Position numbers and translations under genes: made by a program. Positions 25,331-33,439 of a stretch of DNA of 64,000 nt are shown here, in pieces (position 1 is the first letter of the stretch; each line of letters begins with the position of its first letter). Source of the DNA: an uncultured Eubacteriales bacterium (GTDB lineage: Bacteria; Bacillota; Clostridia; Oscillospirales; Acutalibacteraceae). Below the pieces are notes generated by a model. It was not told the origin of the DNA. It worked only from the letters and a program-made list of their open reading frames with translations, and did not search any database. The stretch lies in contig CAKSGV010000008.1 of the NCBI GenBank assembly GCA_934454845.1, forward strand, positions 13,962 through 77,961, written 5' to 3'.

Positions 25331-26254
25331 ATGCAAGAATTTTATCCTGAAGGCTTTATCGGAACTACTTATGAAAACAAAAAATATATGTCCACGCCTG
25401 CGGCGCTTTATCAGGCACAGTCCGCTTCGAGCATACTTGAAGCGAATGTGATAATGTGCGACGCGGAGCATAATATGACCGTGGACCTCGGATGTATGAA
25501 AGGAATAATCGCCAGAGAAGACGGCGCTATCGGTATATCCGACGGCTCAACGAGGGATATTGCTCTGATTTCAAGAGTCGGCAGACCTGTAAGCTTTTGC
25601 GTCACAGCTATTAAAACCGACCGCTACGGCAAGCTCTATGCTCAGCTTTCAAGGAAAAAGGCTCAAGAGATATGCAAAAGAGAATTCCTGCTGAATTTAA
25701 CTCCCGGTGATATAATAAACGCAAAGATCACTCACCTCGAAACATTCGGTGCTTTCTGCGATATCGGTTGCGGAAATATTTCGCTTTTGCCCATTGATTC
25801 AATCTCCGTATCAAGAATTTCACACCCTAAAGACAGATTCAGAGTCGGCGAAAACATAAAGGCAATTATAAAATCCATTGCGCCCGACGGCAAAATAACT
25901 CTTTCCCATAAAGAATTACTCGGAACTTGGCAGGAAAACGCCGATCTGTTTTCACAGGGGCAGACAGTTTCGGGAATTGTCAGAAGCATAGAGGATTACG
26001 GAATATTTATCGAGCTTACCTCGAATTTAGCAGGTCTTGCAGAACCGAAAGCCAATGTAAGTATCGGACAACAGGCAAGCGTTTACATAAAAAGCATAAT
26101 TCCCGAAAAAATGAAAGTAAAACTGATAGTAATCGAAAGCTTTGAACCTAAAATAAGAAACTGCTCAAAATATTTTATCACGGGTTCTCATATTGATAAA
26201 TGGGAGTATTCTCCCAAAAATTCAATGAAGAAAATTGTCACGGAATTTATTTAA
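25331..26254 (+). CDS. S1-domain RNA-binding protein
   Basis: 307 residues built from S1-type OB folds. The clearest are LTPGDIINAKITHLETFGAFCDIG (from about 120) and GQTVSGIVRSIEDYGIFIEL (from about 215); an earlier weaker repeat covers about 35-110. It resembles the short ribosomal-protein-S1-like proteins of Clostridia, which bind mRNA and may help initiation, but it lacks the four to six repeats of true RpsA. ATG 25331 follows AAAGGTTGATTAAAA. It stands alone between a terminator and the mrp promoter. Confidence 0.85.
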   Translation: MQEFYPEGFIGTTYENKKYMSTPAALYQAQSASSILEANVIMCDAEHNMTVDLGCMKGIIAREDGAIGISDGSTRDIALISRVGRPVSFCVTAIKTDRYGKLYAQLSRKKAQEICKREFLLNLTPGDIINAKITHLETFGAFCDIGCGNISLLPIDSISVSRISHPKDRFRVGENIKAIIKSIAPDGKITLSHKELLGTWQENADLFSQGQTVSGIVRSIEDYGIFIELTSNLAGLAEPKANVSIGQQASVYIKSIIPEKMKVKLIVIESFEPKIRNCSKYFITGSHIDKWEYSPKNSMKKIVTEFI

Positions 26255-26257
26255 CTG

Positions 26258-26286
26258 TTGATTTTAGTCTTATTTGGGGGTATAAT
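26258..26286 (+). promoter_or_regulatory. Promoter of mrp gene
   Basis: TTGATT (26258-26263), 17 bases, TATAAT (26281-26286). Expected transcript start near 26293 gives a leader of only about 12 bases, beginning at the AGGTGA ribosome site. Confidence 0.65.
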
Positions 26287-26304
26287 AATTTAGGTGATTT
26301 AATT

Positions 26305-27117
26305 ATGAGTGAAAATTGCAACGGTAACTGCTCAAATTGCAGTTCCGATTGTGCGGAAAAGAAAAGTTTTATTGAAAAAACAGGTGAATTTAATAATATC
26401 AAGCACGTAATAGCCGTTGTCAGCGGAAAAGGCGGCGTTGGTAAATCCACCGTTACTTCTATGCTTGCTGTAGAGCTAAGAGCAAAGGGCCACAGCGTCG
26501 GAATTCTTGACGCGGATATAACAGGTCCTTCTATCCCCAAAGCTTTCGGTATTACAAAAAAAGCATATTCCGATGAAATAGGAATAATCCCTGCCGAGAG
26601 TAAAAACGGGATAAAAATTATGTCTATAAATATGATGCTTCCCGAAAGCGATTCACCCGTCGTATGGAGAGGCCCCGTTATTGCAGGAGCAGTTAAGCAG
26701 TTTTGGACAGATGTTATATGGGGAGATCTTGATTATCTTCTTATCGACTGTCCTCCAGGCACAGGCGATGTTCCGCTCACGGTATTTCAGTCTATCCCGC
26801 TTGACGGAATAATTATCGTTTCCACACCTCAGGATCTCGTATCTCTTATCGTTAAAAAAGCCGTGAATATGGCCAAAATGATGAATATTAATATCCTAGG
26901 TCTTATAGAAAATATGAGTTTCTTTGTATGTCCCGATTGCAACAAAAAGCATTATATTTTCGGAGATTACAAAGATATCGCCGAGGAAACGGGTCTTGAA
27001 GTTTTGGCGGAGCTTCCGATAAATTCCGATTATGCAAGAATGGAAGACAACGGATCTATTACAGAATACAAAGAAACCTTGCTTAAAAAAGCGGTTGAAA
27101 AAATAGAAAAATTATAA
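26305..27117 (+). CDS. Mrp/NBP35 family Fe-S cluster carrier ATPase
   Basis: 270 residues. A short Cys-rich N-terminus (C5, C9, C12, C16) precedes a deviant Walker A GKGGVGKS (41-48), then the family strings VVWRGPVIAGAVKQF and DCPPGTGDVPLT, and a CPDC motif that bridges the dimer to hold a labile [4Fe-4S] cluster. It is expected to carry Fe-S clusters to target proteins in the cytoplasm. Start at 26305 because promoter and AGGTGA lie just upstream; an in-frame start at 26200 lies inside the previous gene. A terminator follows. Confidence 0.94.
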   Translation: MSENCNGNCSNCSSDCAEKKSFIEKTGEFNNIKHVIAVVSGKGGVGKSTVTSMLAVELRAKGHSVGILDADITGPSIPKAFGITKKAYSDEIGIIPAESKNGIKIMSINMMLPESDSPVVWRGPVIAGAVKQFWTDVIWGDLDYLLIDCPPGTGDVPLTVFQSIPLDGIIIVSTPQDLVSLIVKKAVNMAKMMNINILGLIENMSFFVCPDCNKKHYIFGDYKDIAEETGLEVLAELPINSDYARMEDNGSITEYKETLLKKAVEKIEKL

Positions 27118-27126
27118 TAATTTTCG

Positions 27127-27151
27127 GGCTGCCGCAAAAGGCAGCCTTTTT
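27127..27151 (+). terminator. Rho-independent terminator after mrp gene
   Basis: GGCTGCC (27127-27133), six-base loop, GGCAGCC (27140-27146), then TTTTT. Confidence 0.9.
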
Positions 27152-27180
27152 AAGAAAATAATACTTATTTGGTGAACTTT

Positions 27181-27867
27181 ATGAGAATGAGAAAGAAAAA
27201 ACATCTTGACGAAAGGCTTGAAGATGTTAAAGATATTTTATATATAAGTAAATGTGAGGACAGAAATTTCAATACCGCTGTTGATATAAAAGATTATCTT
27301 GATATAGAGAAATGGTTTAACAGTGCTAATCCGCTTTATCTGGAAATAGGCTGCGGGAAAGGCAAGTTTGCGGCGGAATATGCAAAAAGCCACCCCGAAA
27401 TAAATTTCCTTGCAGTGGAAAAAGATCCAAATGTTATAGTCAGTGCCTGCGAAAAAGCAAAGGCGGGAAATATAAAAAATCTGAGATTTCTCGAATGCCC
27501 CGCAGAATATCTTGAAAGGCATATAAAGAAAAATTCGGCGGATATGATCTTTCTTAACTTCTCCTGCCCTTTTCCTAAAAATAAATATGCATCTCACAGG
27601 CTCACTTCGCCGAGATTTTTAAATATTTATAAAAATCTGCTTAAGAAAAACGGAGAAATTCATCAGAAAACCGATAATATGCACTTTTTTGAATACTCTT
27701 TAGAGCAATTTTCAAATCAAGGATATCAACTTAAAAATATATCGCTTGATTTACATAACAGCGATTATGAAAATAATATTGAAACAGAATACGAGGCAAA
27801 ATTCACGGCTCTCGGACAACCTATTTACAGACTTGAAGCATTTATAAAAGAGGATGAAAATGGCTAA
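27181..27867 (+). CDS. trmB: tRNA (guanine-N7)-methyltransferase TrmB
   Basis: 228 residues. Class I methyltransferase motif I is LEIGCGKGKFAAEYA, followed by FLAVEKDPNVIV; it methylates G46 of tRNAs from SAM. In the substrate loop the commonly conserved NFSDPWPK reads NFSCPFPKNKYASHRLT, so Asp is replaced by Cys and Trp by Phe. This seems to be a clostridial variant, but the change sits in a motif that counts. ATG 27181 follows GGTGA by five bases. The end overlaps the next gene by eight bases. No promoter was seen in the 30 bases after the preceding terminator other than weak AT-rich sequence. Confidence 0.93.
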   Translation: MRMRKKKHLDERLEDVKDILYISKCEDRNFNTAVDIKDYLDIEKWFNSANPLYLEIGCGKGKFAAEYAKSHPEINFLAVEKDPNVIVSACEKAKAGNIKNLRFLECPAEYLERHIKKNSADMIFLNFSCPFPKNKYASHRLTSPRFLNIYKNLLKKNGEIHQKTDNMHFFEYSLEQFSNQGYQLKNISLDLHNSDYENNIETEYEAKFTALGQPIYRLEAFIKEDENG

Positions 27868-28609
27868 GAAAAAGGTCAGCGATACAATTAAGCAGCAAAG
27901 GTATGCTCAAGAAGAATTTTTAAAGCTCAAAAAGATGGAGAACGGCGAAATTCCGTCAGAACCAAAATATTCCGATGAAGAAATAAAACCAAAATCTTTT
28001 GGCGAAAAAATTTCGAATTTTTGGTTTTATTATAAATGGGCAGTAATTTCGGTTATATCTTTGGCTGTGGTTTTGGCCATTTGTATTTCGCAGTGTGCAG
28101 GTAAAAAAAATTATGATATGAAAATAGTTTTATTTTCAAACGAAAATTATATTCCCGATGATACGACAGATTATATAGCAGGATATTTTGAAAAGCTCTG
28201 CCCCGATGTCAACGGGGATAAAAAAGTCAGTGTGGAAATAATCAATTGCTCTTTTTCCGGCAAAAGCGATAATCAAACGATAAATAGTATGAAATTAAGA
28301 ATTCAGAATATGATAGCCGCCGAAGAAAGCGCCGTGCTGTATATTACAGATGAAGCGGGGCTAAAATATTTAAGAGAAATATCAAGCGATATTTTCACAG
28401 ATAATTCTTTAAATCTCGGAAAAGATTTTTATGACAGCTGTGATAAAAGCGGATTTTCAAAATTACCCGAAAGCCTCATTTTATCCTGCCGCGATACAGA
28501 AAAATCTCTTATCGGAAAAAGCTCAAAATCAAAAAAGATTTATTCCGCAGCTCAGGAAATCATAAATAAAATCGGAGAAACAAACAATGAAGATAAAACT
28601 CAATCCTGA
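27860..28609 (+). CDS. Unknown single-pass membrane protein
   Basis: 249 residues; family not recognised. A charged N-terminal about 55 residues (KKKVSDTIKQQRYAQEEF, FGEKISNFWFYYKW) leads into one membrane helix (about 58-80, VISVISLAVVLAICISQC). The remaining about 170 residues would be outside and read like a small alpha/beta domain (MKIVLFSNENYIPDDTTDYIAG; VLYITDEAGLKYLREI). The start is set at 27860, six bases after AGAGG, two codons after another ATG. It overlaps trmB by eight bases and is overlapped by the 65-residue Cys-rich gene, so the three form an operon. Confidence 0.8.
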   Translation: MAKKKVSDTIKQQRYAQEEFLKLKKMENGEIPSEPKYSDEEIKPKSFGEKISNFWFYYKWAVISVISLAVVLAICISQCAGKKNYDMKIVLFSNENYIPDDTTDYIAGYFEKLCPDVNGDKKVSVEIINCSFSGKSDNQTINSMKLRIQNMIAAEESAVLYITDEAGLKYLREISSDIFTDNSLNLGKDFYDSCDKSGFSKLPESLILSCRDTEKSLIGKSSKSKKIYSAAQEIINKIGETNNEDKTQS

Positions 28610-28784
28610 TAAAAAAATAGTAGAAACAGTTAAAAAAGGCCTGAAAGAACGGGGCGGCTACTGCCCCTGCAGGCTCCAGAAAAACGAGGATACAAAATGT
28701 ATGTGCAAGGAATTCAGAGAGCAGATAGCAGATCCTGATTTTGAGGGATTTTGCCATTGTATGCTTTATTATAAAGAAAAATGA
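28587..28784 (+). CDS. Small ferredoxin-thioredoxin reductase catalytic-domain-like protein
   Basis: 65 residues with six cysteines in three CxC pairs: C26/C28 (YCPCRL), C38/C40 (KCMCKE) and C56/C58 (FCHCML). The CPC...CxC...CHC order is the signature of the ferredoxin-thioredoxin reductase catalytic subunit, which binds a [4Fe-4S] cluster next to a redox disulfide. The spacing here (9 and 15 residues) differs from the plant-type 16 and 8, and the protein is about half the usual length. It may reduce thioredoxin-like partners from ferredoxin in this anaerobe; no partner is adjacent. ATG follows CGGAGAAACAAACA, overlapping the previous gene by 23 bases. Confidence 0.85.
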   Translation: MKIKLNPDKKIVETVKKGLKERGGYCPCRLQKNEDTKCMCKEFREQIADPDFEGFCHCMLYYKEK

Positions 28785-28810
28785 TTTAAGCGGATGTGCT
28801 TAAATCATTT
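28779..28810. terminator. Bidirectional terminator overlapping two stop codons
   Basis: AAATGATTTAAG (28779-28790), eight-base loop, CTTAAATCATTT (28799-28810): a perfect 12-bp stem that includes the stop codons of both converging genes. Confidence 0.65.
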
Positions 28811-29264
28811 CGTTTAATTTTTTATACACAAATTTTACCGCCGTAGCTCTTACGGCGTTTCTTTTTTTATTTTTAAAAAGGCATTTAAAGGAATATTCTT
28901 TGCCTTGAATTATAAATCCAAAGCAAACAGTGCCCACCGGGTTCACTCCGTCACCGCCCGGTCCTGCAAGACCTGTTATCCCCACTCCTACTTCGGTTCC
29001 CGATTTCAAAGCGGCGCCTTTTGCCATTTGCAAAGCAGTTTCTTCGCTGACAATGCCGAATTTATCTATTATTTCAGGATCCGCCCCGAGCAGATCTATC
29101 TTTGCCTCTCTTGAATAAGTAACAAAAGAAGAATTTAAAACCGCTGAAGAGCCGCTGATATCTACAAGTTTTGATACGCACATTCCGCCTGTGCAAGATT
29201 CGGCGAACGAGATATGGAGCGATTTTTCTTTAAGCTTAAAAACAAGCTTTTTTGCCATTTTCAA
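28800..29264 (-). CDS. pncC: Nicotinamide-nucleotide amidase PncC (CinA C-terminal domain)
   Basis: 154 residues of the CinA C-terminal family: SFAESCTGGMCVSKLVDISGSS, VTYSREAKIDLLG, GIVSEETALQMAKGA and GITGLAGPGGDG are all present. The enzyme hydrolyses NMN to nicotinate mononucleotide in the NAD salvage route. The N-terminal CinA domain of the longer form is absent, as in stand-alone PncC. The start is either TTG 29264, four bases after AGGTGA as with other genes here, or the ATG two codons later. Last gene of the long leftward cluster. Confidence 0.93.
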   Translation of the reverse strand: MKMAKKLVFKLKEKSLHISFAESCTGGMCVSKLVDISGSSAVLNSSFVTYSREAKIDLLGADPEIIDKFGIVSEETALQMAKGAALKSGTEVGVGITGLAGPGGDGVNPVGTVCFGFIIQGKEYSFKCLFKNKKRNAVRATAVKFVYKKLNEMI

Positions 29265-29275
29265 AAAATCACCTC

Positions 29276-30277
29276 TTAATTTTCATAGAGCTCTATTACA
29301 CTGATTAACCTCTCTTTTACCATCTTCCTTAAATTTTCCGGGCTTACAGCCTCGATTTTATTTCCGAAATTGATTATCCAGGTCACGAGTGCCTCGCTTA
29401 CGACCGCTTTATAATTGATATTGAAAGTTTTATCTGTAAGCTTGGTTATAAAAATACTGTCGCCGAATCTATCAACGACCTGCTCAAGGATTTCCCTTGA
29501 GCATTTAAGCTCTATATTTTCTATATTTCCCGTATACATTCCGAAAAGCCTTTTCGTATAATCCGCCACATCAAAAACAGATTTATAATCGCTTACTTCT
29601 GAAAAGCTCCTCGAATTTTTATCGGTGATCTCAACTTTGTGCATACGGTCAATTCTTAAATGAATCAAATTATCGTATTTTTCATAATTTCCTATAAGGT
29701 AATAATGGTCGTCTTGCCAGGTCATAGCATAAGGGCTTATGATCTTCTGTGAAGAAGAGATTGTTATTTCCTTATTTTCATTTATTGTTCTGATATTATA
29801 TTCAAATTTTATCTGTTTTTTATTCTCTATTGCTCTTGAAACGGTGTCGATAGTATAATATATCTCTTCATTTTTGGTTTTAGAGTCAACATCAAAATAA
29901 ATACCTTTATTAAGGCTATTCAGCTGATACACGCTCTGCATAGCTTCTAATTTTGAAATAAGCTCTCTTGTCTTTTTGGCGCTTATAAATTTTGCGGTTT
30001 TAACCGCGTCGGTAAGAAGTGAGATTTCAGGAATTTCAAATTCGCGTGAAGCTAAGAAAAATCCTGTTTTCGGCGTTCTCGTTTTAATAATATCATAACC
30101 GTAAAATATAAGCTGTTCGATATCGTTATAAACCGATTTTCGCTCCGCAGTCACATTAAAAAGCGATAGCTTTGAGCATATTTCCGCTGCAGATATCGGA
30201 TGATCTTCATCGCTGTATTTTCTTAAGATATCAACAATATATAAAAGCTTTAATTTTTGTCCGCTCCGTGCCGCCAT
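29276..30277 (-). CDS. WYL-domain transcriptional regulator
   Basis: 333 residues. N-terminal winged helix (LYIVDILRKYS, SAAEICSKLSLFNVTAERKSVYNDIEQL), then a WYL domain with ISPYAMTWQDDHYYLIGNYEKYDNLIHLRIDRM, and a C-terminal WCX-like part (IVTWIINFGNKIEAVSPENLRKMVKERL). WYL proteins sense nucleic acid or nucleotide ligands and often control DNA damage or defence genes; the target here is unknown. The ATG overlaps the RNase M5-like gene by 28 bases and follows AAGGAAGTGGAAGT. Confidence 0.9.
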   Translation of the reverse strand: MAARSGQKLKLLYIVDILRKYSDEDHPISAAEICSKLSLFNVTAERKSVYNDIEQLIFYGYDIIKTRTPKTGFFLASREFEIPEISLLTDAVKTAKFISAKKTRELISKLEAMQSVYQLNSLNKGIYFDVDSKTKNEEIYYTIDTVSRAIENKKQIKFEYNIRTINENKEITISSSQKIISPYAMTWQDDHYYLIGNYEKYDNLIHLRIDRMHKVEITDKNSRSFSEVSDYKSVFDVADYTKRLFGMYTGNIENIELKCSREILEQVVDRFGDSIFITKLTDKTFNINYKAVVSEALVTWIINFGNKIEAVSPENLRKMVKERLISVIELYEN

Positions 30278-30849
30278 ACTTCCACTTCCTTTAAAAATTC
30301 TTCTTTTGAATATAAAGAGTTAAGCGCATCTAAAAAAGCGCCCGATGATATGTTTTCGGGGATTCCCGAAAATCTGCAAAAGCTTGCTCTTTCAAAAGAG
30401 CTTTTTTCACCGCCGGATAATTTTAAAATAAAAAGGTCGGTTTTAGTGATTTTTTCTGTTTCTTTTTGATGGCTTATCCCTATTTTGCTTCTTTTAAAAG
30501 CTTCTAAAATATCTTCTTTTTTAAATCCCTCTACTCCGAGATAACCCTCTTTTGAGGATTTTACCTTGCGCTTTTCTTTCCCCTTTACCTGAGGAAGATA
30601 CACATTTGTTATTTTGCAATCCTTACAGATATTTTTTATATGGGCTCTTATCTGTGCGCCGGCGCTGTCGGAATCGGTAACTATCACCACGCCGTTTTTT
30701 TGAGCTATCAGCCTTATCAGCTTTCTTTTAGACACATCCTTAAAAACCGAAAATCCGTCTGTAGGAATAATAACGGCGTCGATTATATTTGAAAGTGTTA
30801 TCTTATCATATTTTCCTTCTACGATAACGGCTTCTTTAATCTTTAACAA
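30250..30849 (-). CDS. Ribonuclease M5-like Toprim protein
   Basis: 199 residues. Toprim motifs: AVIVEGKYDK near the start (catalytic Glu) and VIVTDSDSAGAQIR (DxD). The C-terminal half matches the DUF4093-type extension found with RNase M5, which matures 5S rRNA. True RnmV enzymes are close to this size. The start is placed at TTG 30849, five bases after GGGTGA, giving LKIKEAVIVEG like other family members; a longer reading from 30870 lacks a ribosome site. It overlaps the end of holA by 14 bases. Confidence 0.87.
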   Translation of the reverse strand: MLKIKEAVIVEGKYDKITLSNIIDAVIIPTDGFSVFKDVSKRKLIRLIAQKNGVVIVTDSDSAGAQIRAHIKNICKDCKITNVYLPQVKGKEKRKVKSSKEGYLGVEGFKKEDILEAFKRSKIGISHQKETEKITKTDLFILKLSGGEKSSFERASFCRFSGIPENISSGAFLDALNSLYSKEEFLKEVEVWRHGADKN

Positions 30850-31897
30850 CTTTTTCACCCGTTTTGGCAATATATATGAGTTTCACGGTAAGCTCTTCAA
30901 GTATTGTTTTTGGCTCTCCCGAAGAAGATTTTAAAAGCACTTCGGCATTTAAAATTTCTTTTAAGCACTTATCAAGTTTTGATTTTGAAAAATTTCGTAA
31001 ATTTGCAGAAGCTCTGTCGACCAAAAAACCTTTATTTTTATAATCGAAATCTTTTTTAACATCTTCCCTGCTTTTATTTTCTTTTTTAGCGCAGTATAAC
31101 CTGAACATATCTGTAAAAGACGCCGCCGCCGTGTAAACAATTATAATAGGCTCAATCTTCAAATAAAACAGATCGTTAAGCTTGCTGAGAGCTTTAGCAA
31201 CATTTCCCGATATTATACACCCTGCATAATCATAAACAGATGCTTCAACCGTAAACGAGCAGACTTTATCAATATCCTCTTTTCCTATTTTTCCGCCTTT
31301 TTTATAAAAGCACACTTTATCGAGCTCATTTTTAAGGGTTAAAATATCATCGCCTATGTTTTGCACTGCATACTCTCCCGTTTGGCGGTCCAGCTCACAG
31401 CCTCTTTTTTTTGCGCCGTCGCAGATCATATTAATAAGTTCCGCAGGCTTTCTGTGATCAAGAAGAACTCCTGCTCCGCCTCCCTTTTCACAGGACAATA
31501 AAAGCTTTTTAAATTTTTTGTTTTTTTTATGATCGCATTCTATAGTTTCAAATTTCAATATCACGGTGCAGTAATCCGGGATATCTTCAAGCTTTTCGCA
31601 TATAATATCAAAATCGGATTTTAAACAATGTTCATAATCAAAATCATCTAAAACTACGCATTTTCTGTCGCTCATCATCGGCATTTGCTCTATAGCGCAG
31701 CAAACATCGGAAACTGAAATATCTCCCGAAAATTTTTGAAAATTGAAAAAAGGATCGCCGTCAAAAGATTTTTCGGCAATTTTATTTGCATAAAAAGTTT
31801 TTAAATAAACATCGTCGCCGAAAAGGATATAAGAGCTTTTAAAATCGAGCGAAGATTTAAGTATTCTGTTTAACTCGCCTTCAAAGATAATCGGCAT
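30836..31897 (-). CDS. holA: DNA polymerase III delta subunit
   Basis: 353 residues of the clamp-loader delta family: an N-terminal AAA+-like part (YILFGDDVYLKTFYANKI, KCVVLDDFDYE, VILKFE) without a working Walker A, a middle helical domain, and a C-terminal collar domain (SKLDKCLKEILNAEVLLKSSSGEPKTILEELTVKL). It opens the sliding clamp during loading. ATG 31897 follows AAGGATGAAAAAGA and overlaps comEC by 28 bases. The comEC-holA order is standard in Firmicutes. Confidence 0.93.
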   Translation of the reverse strand: MPIIFEGELNRILKSSLDFKSSYILFGDDVYLKTFYANKIAEKSFDGDPFFNFQKFSGDISVSDVCCAIEQMPMMSDRKCVVLDDFDYEHCLKSDFDIICEKLEDIPDYCTVILKFETIECDHKKNKKFKKLLLSCEKGGGAGVLLDHRKPAELINMICDGAKKRGCELDRQTGEYAVQNIGDDILTLKNELDKVCFYKKGGKIGKEDIDKVCSFTVEASVYDYAGCIISGNVAKALSKLNDLFYLKIEPIIIVYTAAASFTDMFRLYCAKKENKSREDVKKDFDYKNKGFLVDRASANLRNFSKSKLDKCLKEILNAEVLLKSSSGEPKTILEELTVKLIYIAKTGEKVVKD

Positions 31898-33423
31898 TCT
31901 TTTTCATCCTTGCTTTTTAAAGAATTGTTTTTTATGTAAAACATGAATTTAGAACCTGCACATAATATCAAAAATATTAGTAAGATTACAGCCGCAAAAG
32001 CAACGGCTTTATCAGAGCATTTTATAAAAGAATATGATCTTGACCCTAAATAATTTATAACCGAATTTAAATAATCGGCTAAGATCTGCAAAATCTTATA
32101 AAGATAATAAACTATTTTTCCGCTAAAAGGTATAAGAGAAAAAGCGGTGACTGCAAGCATAAGAGTTAAAACCGCAGTTACGGCGTATGAGATCAAAAGA
32201 TTAGTTATAACAGAAACTATCGAAAACTCTCCAAACTGATATATTACCACCGGCAGTGTAAACAAAAGCGCCGAAACAGATGTGAGCGACGAGTCTGTCA
32301 AAGCTTTTAAAGGCCTTGGATTGATTTTAATAAATTTCGAAACGGTGTTGCTCGAATAAAGAATTCCGAGTGTTGATAAGACAGATAGCTGAAAAGAAAT
32401 ATTAAGCACGGCATACGGAGTTCTGATAAGAATGATCATCACAGCAAGACAAAGAGCATTAATAGAATCGCCCTCTCTGTTTAGCAGCCCTGACAGGGAT
32501 AGAATTATATACATTATCCCCGCTCTCATAACGGATTGAGTAAATCCGCAAACAGCCATAAAGAAAAGCAAAAATCCATTGGTTATAATAAATTCAAGAT
32601 ATTTATTAAGCCCGAATTTCTTTGTAAAGGCTCTTACAAAACCCATAATTATTGCCAGGTGCATACCTGAAACCACCATTACATGGCTAATGCCCGAATG
32701 ACGGATATTCGAATAAAATTCATCTGTAAATCCCGTTTTATCTCCGAGAATAATTCCTAAGATCGTGGCAGAAGAGTCTTTATCGGTATAGCTTTCTGTA
32801 AGTGAAGTAATATATTTCGCAGCTTTATCCGCAGAAGAATAAATTATATTTCTGCCGGATCTTTTGATATCTTTATTTATAAAAGTTTCGTAGAGCGAGC
32901 CGTTAGAAATATTATAATTACGGTATTTATTATTTAATCCGTTTTTAATTATAAGCTTTCCCGAAATTATATCGCCTTTGGAATAAGCAAAAGAAGATTT
33001 AGCAAAGAAAGATACTTTTGATCCGCTTTCTAATTTCCCCGACTTTACCGATAATACTTTAAGCTGACCTCTCTCATAATTGCTGCGGCTTACAAGCTCT
33101 GTAATTAAAAAGCTGCCGCTTATTTCACTGTCTTTGAAATTATCGGCTATTCTATTGTTGTTTTCAAAACTTTTAACTGAAAACGCACAGGCAATACAAA
33201 GGATAAAGCCTATAAAATTTCTTAGTTTTATTTTAAGAATTACAGATACCGTTAAGACGAAAACGCCGATAATTATTAATATTTCCGCCGCACAACTGAA
33301 TTTGAATGAAGCTAATGTGCCGGCACTGCAAATCAGAGCCGGAATAAGCAGTGGATACCTGATCTTAAGAAAACATTTTTTAAACAATCCACATAGGTCA
33401 GATGAATTATTTTCTTGCCGCAA
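31870..33423 (-). CDS. comEC: ComEC/Rec2 channel protein without the metallo-beta-lactamase domain
   Basis: 517 residues with about ten membrane helices. An N-terminal DUF4131-like part with an OB-type outside loop is followed by the Competence domain (SGISHVMVVSGMHLAIIMGF, near 240-260). The protein ends after the last helices; the C-terminal metallo-beta-lactamase domain that most ComEC proteins (about 750 residues) use to degrade one DNA strand is missing, and holA starts at once. It forms the DNA uptake channel in the membrane; no other competence genes are in the window. Start is TTG 33423, six bases after AGGTGA. Confidence 0.9.
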   Translation of the reverse strand: MRQENNSSDLCGLFKKCFLKIRYPLLIPALICSAGTLASFKFSCAAEILIIIGVFVLTVSVILKIKLRNFIGFILCIACAFSVKSFENNNRIADNFKDSEISGSFLITELVSRSNYERGQLKVLSVKSGKLESGSKVSFFAKSSFAYSKGDIISGKLIIKNGLNNKYRNYNISNGSLYETFINKDIKRSGRNIIYSSADKAAKYITSLTESYTDKDSSATILGIILGDKTGFTDEFYSNIRHSGISHVMVVSGMHLAIIMGFVRAFTKKFGLNKYLEFIITNGFLLFFMAVCGFTQSVMRAGIMYIILSLSGLLNREGDSINALCLAVMIILIRTPYAVLNISFQLSVLSTLGILYSSNTVSKFIKINPRPLKALTDSSLTSVSALLFTLPVVIYQFGEFSIVSVITNLLISYAVTAVLTLMLAVTAFSLIPFSGKIVYYLYKILQILADYLNSVINYLGSRSYSFIKCSDKAVAFAAVILLIFLILCAGSKFMFYIKNNSLKSKDEKECRLSLKAS

Positions 33424-33439
33424 TTTTTATCACCTGGAT

